From assembly GCA_947630765.1 (NCBI GenBank), contig CANRIX010000014.1, positions 1 to 61,918 on the forward strand: DNA of 61,918 nt, in the 5' to 3' direction. This stretch comes from an uncultured Clostridia bacterium. Lineage in GTDB: Bacteria > Bacillota > Clostridia > Oscillospirales > CAG-382. The position numbers were made by a program, and so were the translations under genes. Below are positions 8,319-15,485 of this stretch, in pieces. Within the stretch, counting starts at the first letter, position 1, and each line of letters begins with the position of its first letter. Below the pieces are notes generated by a model. The model saw only the letters and a program-made list of their open reading frames with translations, was not told the DNA's origin and searched no databases.

Positions 8319-8370
8319 TATTTTTGTTTCCGCGAAATTTTGACAGGCAGAGGGAAATTTTTTTGATTTT

Positions 8371-8398
8371 TGTACCCTTCAAGTGAAAAAACAGACAT
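8371..8398 (+). promoter_or_regulatory. Candidate ECF-sigma promoter, site 3
   Basis: TGTACC (8371-8376), 16 nt, AGACAT (8393-8398), 42 bp before the ATG of the second exported paralogue. Spacing and hexamers match sites 1 and 2. Confidence 0.55.
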
Positions 8399-8440
8399 AT
8401 TCTCCATAAGAAGGATTCTATTTGAACGGAGGGACGTGCG

Positions 8441-10012
8441 ATGCGGGAAACGAACGGGACAGGGAAGCGGAAAGGCCGTTTCCTGCGGACGCTGTCGATG
8501 GTCCTCTCCTTTTTGCTGGTGTCGTCCGCCTGCGTGTTCGTGCTGAGCGGGATGCAGCGGGTCGCCGTGGCGGGGGAATTGCATCCGAGCCGCCCGGAGG
8601 TGAATGCGCCGCACCCGGTCGTCGCGGAGGGGTTCTCCGTCCTGCAGCGCAGCTACGATTACGGGGAAAACCGCTTGATCGTGCTGGAAGTGGAAAACCA
8701 ATCGGACGCGGACTTTGACGTGACCGTCGCGGCGAGCTTCCTCGACGATTCCGGCGCGACCGTGCAGCAGGACGTGCGCAGCTTCGACGGGTTCGCCGCC
8801 GGTTGGCGGAACTGCTTCTTTTTCCGTGCGGAGGCGCCGTTTACGGCGTTTACCTACCAATTGACCGCCGAGCCGACGGAGCATCCCGCCGTCGCGTCCG
8901 AACTGACGCTGACCTGGCGGCTCAGCCGCGGGTACGCGATCTCGCCGGAGGAGGAGCGGCGGCTGGAGCTGGAGATGCGGTCGTCCGGGCAGGACGGGTT
9001 GCAGACGGTCCCGGCGATCTTCCTGGACCTGCTCTACCGCAACCGCGCTTCCTACGCGATCGGGTTTGCGGGGGAGTATCTGGTGGTCGACCCCGACGGG
9101 GAAGTATTCGCCGTCAACACCTTCGCGTGCGAAGCGGAAGCGGGCGCACAGGACGGCGTCCAGCAGAGTGCGATCTACTACTGGGAGGACGGCGACGCCG
9201 GTGCGGCCACCGAAAGCGCCTACCCGGAGGAGCTGCGGGGGAACGTGACGGTCTATGTGTCGCTGACGGCGGCTTCGGACGATTCCGACCACGAACCGGC
9301 GGACGCGCCGCCCTACATCAAGCGGGATTTTGCAATCCCGGGGCTGGCAAGCCGGACCTTCTCGGTCAGCGGCAAACGGTACACCGACGCGGACGGAGCG
9401 AATGACGTGGTCGTGTTGGACGTGCGGAACGTCTCATCGGAAGCGCAAAGCCTGACCATTCACGCGCAGTATTTGAGCCGGTCCGGGATCCCGCTCAAGG
9501 AGGAAACGCGGACCTTCGACGGGTTTGCCGCCGGGTGGTCGAACAGCTTCCTGTTTGAACCGGGCATCGAGTTCTATTCCTTCGCCTATACGGTCGAGTC
9601 GGCGCCCTACGGCGGGTCCTGCCTCGCGGAGCTGGTGGATGTGGACTGGACGCTCTCGTCTGCGGTGGGGTTCCCGCCGGATGTGGCGGAGCACCTCGCC
9701 GATTACTGGGCGAGCGGGGAACTGCCGGCGGAGCAGAAGATGGTCTGCTTGGAGTTGACCCGTCGCAGCGGCGCGTCGCTGGATATGCTGCTGCGCGGGG
9801 ACCTGCTGCTGGTCGGCGCGGACGGGCGGATCCTCGGGCGGCTGCCGGAAAGCAGTCTGCTGCTCCCCGCCGGGGAGTCGGTCTGCACGGCGACGACCCT
9901 TTGCCCGTTTGACGACGGCGGAAGGCTGCCGGCGGAGGTCGACGGCGGGCGGATGCGTGTGGTGTACGCGATCCGGGACGTCAGCGTCGTCGCGGACCCG
10001 CAGACGATCTGA
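8441..10012 (+). CDS. Exported modular protein with two repeat units (paralogue 2)
   Basis: 523 residues. A basic N-terminus and a hydrophobic helix (16-38) form a signal peptide or membrane anchor. Two copies of a two-domain unit follow. Unit 1 has SFDGFAAGW (114-122) and GEYLVVDPDGEVF (211-223). Unit 2 has TFDGFAAGW (358-366) and GDLLLVGADGRIL (453-465). The first domain of each unit resembles Ig-like FxLYD-type surface folds, but I cannot place it firmly. It is a paralogue of the protein at 6482, with no EEP stalk and possibly retained at the membrane. A GGAGGG ribosome site precedes the ATG. Likely part of the same ECF-controlled envelope set. Function unknown. Confidence 0.8.
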   Translation: MRETNGTGKRKGRFLRTLSMVLSFLLVSSACVFVLSGMQRVAVAGELHPSRPEVNAPHPVVAEGFSVLQRSYDYGENRLIVLEVENQSDADFDVTVAASFLDDSGATVQQDVRSFDGFAAGWRNCFFFRAEAPFTAFTYQLTAEPTEHPAVASELTLTWRLSRGYAISPEEERRLELEMRSSGQDGLQTVPAIFLDLLYRNRASYAIGFAGEYLVVDPDGEVFAVNTFACEAEAGAQDGVQQSAIYYWEDGDAGAATESAYPEELRGNVTVYVSLTAASDDSDHEPADAPPYIKRDFAIPGLASRTFSVSGKRYTDADGANDVVVLDVRNVSSEAQSLTIHAQYLSRSGIPLKEETRTFDGFAAGWSNSFLFEPGIEFYSFAYTVESAPYGGSCLAELVDVDWTLSSAVGFPPDVAEHLADYWASGELPAEQKMVCLELTRRSGASLDMLLRGDLLLVGADGRILGRLPESSLLLPAGESVCTATTLCPFDDGGRLPAEVDGGRMRVVYAIRDVSVVADPQTI

Positions 10013-10327
10013 AAACGTTCGGTTTTGAGAGGTACGGGGTACGAGGGGTACGGGGAGTACGTGCGGGGAATTCCATTCCCCGCCCCCTTGTAGTCGATCC
10101 CCGTTTTGCGCGAATTTCCATTTGCGGGTCAAACAGCGACCCGCATTTTTCGATTTGTCGCTTTAGAAAGCGGCAAATCGAAAAAGCCATGGAAATTCGT
10201 TCGGGTTTTGAACCCCTATGCGCTCCGATTTACCGTCAAATGCCGGCATTCGCCGGCATTTGACAGCGCGGTCCCCAAATTCACCAGACCGCATTCGCGG
10301 TCGATGCCCCCAATTGAGGGAAGTAAA

Positions 10328-10372
10328 AACGCCCCGCGATCTCACTATGCGACCGTGGGGCGTGCTTTTTTT
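10328..10372 (+). terminator. Rho-independent terminator
   Basis: Arms ACGCCCC (10329-10335) and GGGGCGT, with extra inner pairs, then a run of seven T. It lies about 320 bp after the stop of paralogue 2, beyond two other large hairpins, so the mRNA 3' region would be highly structured. Confidence 0.7.
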
Positions 10373-10424
10373 GTACAAACGCCGTTTTCTGATCCGCACC
10401 CAAGATCTGCGGAAACCTTCCCCG

Positions 10425-10621
10425 CACAAAATGACGTCAAATCTGCGGACATGTGCCGCAGATTTGACTCAACAAGAGAAAACCGGCGAAGGCGGCGTCA
10501 GTATTGGCGCAAGCCGAGCCGGTTTTCGACGAGGGGGGAGTCTCCGAGGGGGGAACACAGAGCAAGGCAGCGCTGCGACAAAGTCGCCAGCGATGACGAC
10601 GCGATTGTGGTCCCCCCTCGG
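10425..10621 (-). repeat. Dispersed structured repeat, copy C
   Basis: Read on the minus strand it begins CGAGGGGGGACCACA just 9 nt after the recR stop codon, closes stem 1 with TGTGTTCCCCCCTCG, forms stem 2 (GAAAACCGGC/GCCGGTTTTC), and ends in a long hairpin, TCAAATCTGCGG-CACATGT-CCGCAGATTTGA. It would form the 3' part of the dnaX-ybaB-recR transcript. Confidence 0.85.
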
Positions 10622-10629
10622 AAGAAAGT

Positions 10630-11217
10630 TTATACTTCTGTTCGTCCTTCAATCGCCCGTAACAGGGTGGTGTTGTCGGCGTATTCCAGCGTCCCGCCGA
10701 CCGGCAGCCCGTACGCGAGCCGCGTCACGCGCACGCCGAGCGGTTTGAGCAGTTTGCCGAGGTACATCGCCGTCGCTTCGCCTTCCACGCTCGGGTTGGT
10801 CGCGATGATGACCTCCCGCACCGTTCCGTCCAGGCGCGAAAGGAGCTCCTTGATCTTCAGCTGCTCCGGGCCGATCCCGTCCATCGGGGAAAGCACGCCG
10901 TGCAGGACGTGGTAGCGTCCGCGATACTCGTGGAGCGCTTCGATCGCTTCGAGCGCACGGTTGTCCTCGACGCACATGATCACCCCGCCGTCCCGTTCCG
11001 GGTCCTCGCAAAAGCGGCAGACCTCGGTCTCGCTGAAGCACTGGCAGACCGAACAAAGCCGGGTCGCCCGCTTGACTTCCAGCAGGCTTTCGGCGAAGGC
11101 GCGGACCTCCTCCTCGTTCATTTCCAGCACATGATAGGCGAGCCGAACCGCACTTTTGCGCCCGATCGCGGGCAGGGAGGCGAAGTGCAGCGCCAGTTTT
11201 TCCAGAGCCGGCGTCAT
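10630..11217 (-). CDS. recR: Recombination mediator protein RecR
   Basis: 195 residues, normal length. The N-terminal helix-hairpin-helix includes SLPAIGRKSAVRLAYH. A four-Cys zinc finger uses C55, C58, C67 and C70. A Toprim domain follows (about 78-170), with VIMCVED and the PSVEGEAT motif, then the C-terminal tail. RecR works with RecO/RecF to load RecA on gapped DNA in the cytoplasm. It is the last gene of the classical SRP RNA-dnaX-ybaB-recR cluster, 1 bp after ybaB. Its stop codon is followed at once by repeat copy C. Confidence 0.97.
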   Translation of the reverse strand: MTPALEKLALHFASLPAIGRKSAVRLAYHVLEMNEEEVRAFAESLLEVKRATRLCSVCQCFSETEVCRFCEDPERDGGVIMCVEDNRALEAIEALHEYRGRYHVLHGVLSPMDGIGPEQLKIKELLSRLDGTVREVIIATNPSVEGEATAMYLGKLLKPLGVRVTRLAYGLPVGGTLEYADNTTLLRAIEGRTEV

Positions 11218-11218
11218 T

Positions 11219-11566
11219 TCAGAACATCCCGGGCAGGTTCATGCTGCCGGTGATCTTGCCCAGCTCCTGCTCGTTGGTCGCGTCCACCTTGCGGATCGCT
11301 TCGTTGACGGCCGCGACCAAAATGTCCTGCAGCGTTTCCAGATCGTCCGGGTCGACGACTTCCGGCTGCAGCAGGATCTCCGTGACCTCCCGCGTGCCGA
11401 GGATCTTGACCGTGACGGCGCCGCCGCCCGCCTGCACCTCGTACTCCCGCGCATCCAGCTCGGCCTGCTTTTCCGCCATCTGCTCTTGCATCTTCTGCGC
11501 CTGGCGGATCATGGAATTCATATCGGACGGGCCGCCGCCCATCCCCTTCGGCAGTTTGACTTTCAT
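11219..11566 (-). CDS. ybaB: YbaB/EbfC nucleoid-associated protein
   Basis: 115 residues. The family pattern is complete: a basic, Met/Gly-rich start (KGMGGGPSDMNSMIRQAQKMQEQM), a central helix, and a beta sheet with the YEVQAGGGAVTVKILG stretch, then LQDILVAAVNEAIRK. It binds DNA as a dimer and shapes the nucleoid. Its place between dnaX and recR is the conserved one in most bacteria. The ATG is preceded by AAAGGAACC. Confidence in family is high; its precise role in this organism is not known. Confidence 0.95.
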   Translation of the reverse strand: MKVKLPKGMGGGPSDMNSMIRQAQKMQEQMAEKQAELDAREYEVQAGGGAVTVKILGTREVTEILLQPEVVDPDDLETLQDILVAAVNEAIRKVDATNEQELGKITGSMNLPGMF

Positions 11567-11600
11567 TCGGTCGGTTCCTTTCTTTCTTAAGACGCTTGGT

Positions 11601-13130
11601 TTATGTGAGTTCCTCGATCGGGCTCGGGCCGCTTTCGCCCGGGGCGCGGTCGCGGAATTGCAGGGCGTAGGATTTGCCGGTCACGGCGCGGACCGCGTCG
11701 GCGAGTGCCTGCGCGTTGCTCCCGCGCTGGAGCATTCGGTTGGTGAACGCGTCGGCGAGGACGACGAACTTGTCCCCTTCGATCGTCGCCGTCAGCTTGC
11801 GCACATACGGCAGGAGGTCCGGGTGTCCGGCGAGCTCCTCGGCGAGCTCGGCGTACTGCGCGAACGCGTCGGCCGGCTTTTCCGCCGTCGGTTGTTCCGC
11901 GTCGTCCGCCGAGCGGGGCGGAACGTCCTGCGGCGCGGACGGGATCGGTTCCCGCACTTCGGCGGCCGGCGGGACGAACCCCTTTTCCAGCCGTGCGACG
12001 CGGGCGGCGAGGGCCTGCGGGCTGTCGTTCAGCGTGAGGTCGCACAGCCGGATGGCGGCGAACTCCAACAGCATTTTTTTATTCGTGCTGTAGCGGGTCA
12101 TGCGGCTTTGCGTTTCATCCAGCAAAGAGCAGATCCAGAACAGCGCTTCGGGCGTGAAATAGGACGGAAATTCCTGCAGGAGCGACGCCGCTTCGTCGGG
12201 AAACCGCAGATCTGACCGCTTGACCCGTCCGGCGGTCTGCCGCAGGACCAGCAGGTCCCGCGCAAGCACCGAAAGGTCCTCGAGGAACACCGAAAGGTCC
12301 TTCGACGAGCGGTACACTTCGCCGAGCACGTCCAGCGCCCCCGGCGCATCCTGCTTCGCGCAGGCGCGGTAGAACGCGAGCAGGCGGTCCGCGTCGGCGA
12401 TGCCCAGCCGGTCCCGCACGACTTCCGCCGTGACCGCGTTCGCTTCGCCGACCCCGGCGGTGCAGGCTTCGAGGATGGAAAGCCCGTCCCGCATCGCCCC
12501 GTCCGCAAGCCGGGCGAGCAGCTCCGGCGCACCTTCCCCGAGCGAAATGCCCTCCTGTCCGGCGACGAAGCGCAGCCGTTCGGCGATGACTTCCTCCGGC
12601 AGGCGGTTGAAATCGAAGCGCAGACAGCGGGAAACGATGGTGGCGGGCAGTTTGGAAAGCTCGGTCGTCGCGAGGATGAACACGATGTATTCGGGCGGTT
12701 CTTCGAGCGTTTTGAGCAGGGCGTTGAACGCCTCGTCCGAGAGCATATGGACTTCGTCGATGATGTAGACCCGCTTCTTCAGCACCGACGGGGGATAGAC
12801 GACTTCCTCCCGCAGGGCGCGGATGTCGTCGACGCCGTTGTTGCTCGCCGCGTCGATCTCCAGCACGTCCGTCGAAAGCCCCGCGTCGATCTCCCGGCAG
12901 GCGGGACAGCGGTTGCAGGGGTTTCCGTCGACCGGCGACTCGCAGTTGACCGCCTTGGCGAGGATCTTCGCGATGGAGGTCTTCCCGGTGCCGCGCGTGC
13001 CGCAGAAAAGGTAGGCGTGCGCGACGCGGTCCTCCCGGCACTGTGTGCGCAGGATTTCCGTAACGTGGCTTTGCCCGCAGACTTCGTCGAACGTCCGCGG
13101 ACGCCATTTGCGGTAGAGCGCCTGATACAC
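11601..13130 (-). CDS. dnaX: DNA polymerase III subunits gamma/tau
   Basis: 509 residues from a GTG start that restores the family N-terminus (YQALYRKWRPRTFDEVCGQ). The AAA+ clamp-loader core has Walker A GTRGTGKT (44-51), a zinc module with C63, C72, C75 and C78, the Walker B DEVH (125-128) and SRC sensor. The C-terminal third is the more variable tau part. An open frame continuing upstream of 13130 runs through the SRP RNA gene and is not translated sequence. It loads the sliding clamp in replication. The -1 slippery site that makes short gamma in E. coli was not seen. Confidence 0.96.
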   Translation of the reverse strand: MYQALYRKWRPRTFDEVCGQSHVTEILRTQCREDRVAHAYLFCGTRGTGKTSIAKILAKAVNCESPVDGNPCNRCPACREIDAGLSTDVLEIDAASNNGVDDIRALREEVVYPPSVLKKRVYIIDEVHMLSDEAFNALLKTLEEPPEYIVFILATTELSKLPATIVSRCLRFDFNRLPEEVIAERLRFVAGQEGISLGEGAPELLARLADGAMRDGLSILEACTAGVGEANAVTAEVVRDRLGIADADRLLAFYRACAKQDAPGALDVLGEVYRSSKDLSVFLEDLSVLARDLLVLRQTAGRVKRSDLRFPDEAASLLQEFPSYFTPEALFWICSLLDETQSRMTRYSTNKKMLLEFAAIRLCDLTLNDSPQALAARVARLEKGFVPPAAEVREPIPSAPQDVPPRSADDAEQPTAEKPADAFAQYAELAEELAGHPDLLPYVRKLTATIEGDKFVVLADAFTNRMLQRGSNAQALADAVRAVTGKSYALQFRDRAPGESGPSPIEELT

Positions 13131-13171
13131 GAAAAATCCCCCCAAAACGGCAAAATCGACGGCAAAAAGAA

Positions 13172-13510
13172 GAAAAACAGGGTATGCAAGATGACCATAC
13201 AGCCGGGTTCGAGCAACGCTTCCATCCGTAAACCCCTGCGCGGCCTCAAAACAGGCGACCCCGCGGCACATCCGCGAGACTGCTTAATGCTGCTTGGTTC
13301 CCCACCTGACATGATTCACAGGCGCGAATTGCGCGGGACCCATTTCTCAACGGCTTTGCAGAGGCGCAGCGACACAAACCTTGCCCTCATCCCGGCCTAT
13401 CACCCCTGCTGGAGCGGATTGCAGGTACAAGGCACCGCTAACTCCCCGGATAGTATGGCCATCTTCCATACCCCGTTCCCCCCGCCGGGCGCACCCGACC
13501 GGGTTCTTAC
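13172..13510 (-). ncRNA. ffs: Signal recognition particle RNA, large Bacillus type
   Basis: Minus strand. The Alu part is recognisable from TTAGCGGTGCCTTGTACC and TGCAATCCGCTC-AGCAGGG. The S domain shows GGGTCCCGCGCAA, the symmetric-loop core TGTCAGG and AGCAGCATTAAG, and ATGTGCCGCGGGGTCGCCTG. The closing helix pairs GGGTATGGAAGATGGCCATAC near the 5' end with GTATGGTCATCTTGCATACCC at the 3' end. The apical helix is TGG-GGAA-CCA, with both G:C pairs flipped relative to the usual TCC-GGAA-GGA. A T-rich run follows the 3' end. Partner protein is Ffh. Ends are approximate. Confidence 0.95.
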
Positions 13511-13516
13511 GGATTC

Positions 13517-13545
13517 AGTATACCACAGTTCCCGCAAATTTGCAA
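13517..13545 (-). promoter_or_regulatory. Promoter of SRP RNA
   Basis: TTGCAA (13545-13540), 17 nt, TATACT (13522-13517), giving a start near 13510 at the predicted RNA 5' end. It may also feed dnaX by readthrough. Confidence 0.8.
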
Positions 13546-13732
13546 GGGGTTTTTTGCATTTGGCGTGAATTTGTTGCAAACCTTTTTTTCGTCGGCACGG
13601 TTCGGAATGTGCAGGCGGGATATTTCATAGGAATGGGAGGGTCAAAATCCCGTTCCGATCCCCGTATTTGACGGAAAATGAAAGAAAAGAAGTGAAATAT
13701 GAAAATTTTTGAAAAAATTTGACTGAAAACGG

Positions 13733-13761
13733 TTGACAAACCAAAAATTCTCTGCTATACT
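13733..13761 (+). promoter_or_regulatory. Promoter of the fructose PTS operon
   Basis: TTGACA (13733-13738), 17 nt, TATACT (13756-13761), 37 bp before the fruR ATG. It rules out the longer fruR frame that would start inside the promoter. Confidence 0.85.
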
Positions 13762-13798
13762 AAAAATACGAACAGAACAGGCAAAGGAATTGTGGAAA

Positions 13799-14548
13799 AT
13801 GTTGAGTGTGGAACGGCAGGAACGGATCTTAGCGGCGCTGACCGCCAACCGTTCGGCGAAGGTGTCGGATCTGGTGCTGCTGACGGGGGCGTCCGAATCG
13901 ACGGTTCGGCGGGATCTGGCGGCGCTGGCGTCCGCGGGGCGGCTGCGCAAGGTCCCGGGCGGCGCGTCTTTGCCGAACGCGGAAATGCTCCTGCACGAGC
14001 CGGACATGAATGAAAAGCTGCTGCTTCACCAGCCGGAAAAGGAAGCCGTCGGGCGGTACGCCGCGTCCCTGCTGGAGGAGAACGACGTGGTCTTTCTGGA
14101 CGCCGGCACGACGACGCAGAAGATGCTGCCGTACATCTCCTGCCGCAGCGCGACCTACGTCACCAACGCCTACGGTCACGCGCACACCCTCGCGCGGCGA
14201 GGGTTCCGGGTGTACCTGACCGGCGGGGAGGTCAAGACGCCGACGGAAGCGCTGGTGGGCATGGGGTGCCTGGAAACCGTCGAACGCTTCAATTTTACCA
14301 AATGCTTTCTCGGCGCGAACGGCATCGAGGAGACCGCCGGATTCACCACCCACTATATGGACGAAGCGAGCGTGAAAAAACGCGTCGCGGAAAAGACCCT
14401 GCACCCGTACGTCCTCGCCGATCATTCCAAGTTCGGCAAGATCGCGGCGGTGACCTTCGCGCCCCTGCACATGGCGCGTGTGATCACGGACCGCCTGCCG
14501 GACGCGGCGCTTCGGAAGGACGCGGTCATAGAGGAGGTAGGCGTATGA
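13799..14548 (+). CDS. fruR: DeoR-family regulator of fructose operon
   Basis: 249 residues. N-terminal winged helix of DeoR type: ERQERILAAL, then VSDLVLLTGASESTVRRDLAALASAGRLRKVPGGAS (about 5-60). The C-terminal sugar-phosphate sensor domain (about 75-245) has FLDAGTTTQKMLPY and the VYLTGGEVK region. It is the first gene of an operon with fruK and fruA, the usual place for a repressor relieved by fructose 1-phosphate. The start at 13799 lies just downstream of the promoter. The stop overlaps the fruK start (ATGA). Confidence 0.92.
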   Translation: MLSVERQERILAALTANRSAKVSDLVLLTGASESTVRRDLAALASAGRLRKVPGGASLPNAEMLLHEPDMNEKLLLHQPEKEAVGRYAASLLEENDVVFLDAGTTTQKMLPYISCRSATYVTNAYGHAHTLARRGFRVYLTGGEVKTPTEALVGMGCLETVERFNFTKCFLGANGIEETAGFTTHYMDEASVKKRVAEKTLHPYVLADHSKFGKIAAVTFAPLHMARVITDRLPDAALRKDAVIEEVGV

Positions 14549-15447
14549 TTTGTACCGTCACTTGCAATCCCGCGATCGATTATCTCGTGTTCGTCCCGGA
14601 ACTCGAGGCGGGAAGCATCAACCGTGCGGTCCGGGAACGCATCTTCTACGGCGGAAAAGGCGTGAACGTGTCGCTGGTCCTGCAGGAGCTGGGGATCCCG
14701 TCCGTCGCGACCGGGTTCCTCGCCGGGTTCACCGGGAGCGCATTGGAGCATTCGCTGCAGGGCGGGCGGATCCGAACGGATTTCGTGCACCTCGCGAACG
14801 GCTTTACCCGCATCAACGTCAAGATCCGCTCGCAGGGGGAGACCGACGTCAACGGGCGCGGGCCGGAGATCACGCCGGCGGACGTGGACGCCCTGTTCGG
14901 GAAGCTGGAGGGCTTGGGCGAGGGCGACACGCTCGTGCTGGCGGGCAGTATCCCGGATACGCTCCCGTCCGACCTGTACGAACGCATTTTAGAGCGTCTG
15001 CAGGGGCGGGGCGTGCGGTTCGTCGTGGACGCGACGAAGGATCTGCTCCGTAAGGCGCTGCCCTATCGGCCGTTCTTAGTCAAGCCCAACAACGACGAAC
15101 TCGGCGAGCTGTTCGGCGTCCGCGTCGAGACTGTCGAGGAGACGGCGGTGTACGCGAAGCGGCTGCAGGAGCTCGGCGCGATCAACGTGCTGGTGTCCAT
15201 GGGCGGCAAGGGCGCGGTGCTGCTGGACGAGACCGGGCGTCTGCATACGGCGGGCGCGAAGCGGGGGAAGGTCGTCAACACCGTCGGCGCCGGGGATTCC
15301 ATGGTCGCCGGGTTCCTCGCGGGATACGAAGAAAAACGGGACTACGCCTACGCGCTCGCACTCGGCAGTGCGGCGGGCGGCGCGACCGCCTTCAGCGAAG
15401 GGCTCGCGAAGCGGGAGGACGTGGAACGCCTGTTGGCGCAGCCGTAA
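14545..15447 (+). CDS. fruK: 1-Phosphofructokinase
   Basis: 300 residues, PfkB-family kinase. It shows the N-terminal TCNPAIDY signature, the substrate loop GGKGVNVS (36-43) and the C-terminal ATP/catalytic motif NTVGAGDSMVAGF, with catalytic D251. It phosphorylates the fructose 1-phosphate delivered by FruA to fructose 1,6-bisphosphate. Translation is coupled to fruR by a 4-nt ATGA overlap, with a GAGGAGG ribosome site inside fruR. Tagatose-6-phosphate kinase is the nearest alternative, made unlikely by the fruA context. Confidence 0.95.
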   Translation: MICTVTCNPAIDYLVFVPELEAGSINRAVRERIFYGGKGVNVSLVLQELGIPSVATGFLAGFTGSALEHSLQGGRIRTDFVHLANGFTRINVKIRSQGETDVNGRGPEITPADVDALFGKLEGLGEGDTLVLAGSIPDTLPSDLYERILERLQGRGVRFVVDATKDLLRKALPYRPFLVKPNNDELGELFGVRVETVEETAVYAKRLQELGAINVLVSMGGKGAVLLDETGRLHTAGAKRGKVVNTVGAGDSMVAGFLAGYEEKRDYAYALALGSAAGGATAFSEGLAKREDVERLLAQP

Positions 15448-15485
15448 AAAAGAAAAAACAAAATATAATATAAGGAGGAAACCCC

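Larger units (their letters stand above)
7940..8440. other. Intergenic region between the two exported paralogues
   Basis: About 500 bp without a gene. It holds a hairpin at 7976-7997 (GGGCGGTTC/GAACCGTTC) that matches the hairpin at 5950-5980 with compensating changes, a perfect terminator, repeat copy B and candidate ECF site 3. The order hairpin, repeat, ECF site repeats that of the preceding intergenic region, so gene plus upstream region may have duplicated as a block. Confidence 0.65.
10013..10629. other. Palindrome-rich intergenic region between paralogue 2 and recR
   Basis: No gene is supported. It starts with tandem GGTACGGGG-like units (about 10030-10060). Next is a nested structure at 10112-10198: outer arms GAATTTCCAT and ATGGAAATTC enclose two inner hairpins (GCGGGTC/GACCCGC and TCGATTTG/CAAATCGA). 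Then come a 13-bp hairpin, TCAAATGCCGGC-ATTC-GCCGGCATTTGA (10236-10263), a terminator, and repeat copy C on the minus strand. Confidence 0.6.

Noticed and set aside
13131..13271. Longer N-terminus of DnaX
   Set aside because: It reads through the 3' half of the SRP RNA; the GTG at 13130 restores the family start.
13733..13798. Longer N-terminus of FruR
   Set aside because: It would start inside the -35 box of a consensus promoter; the ATG at 13799 fits the family.
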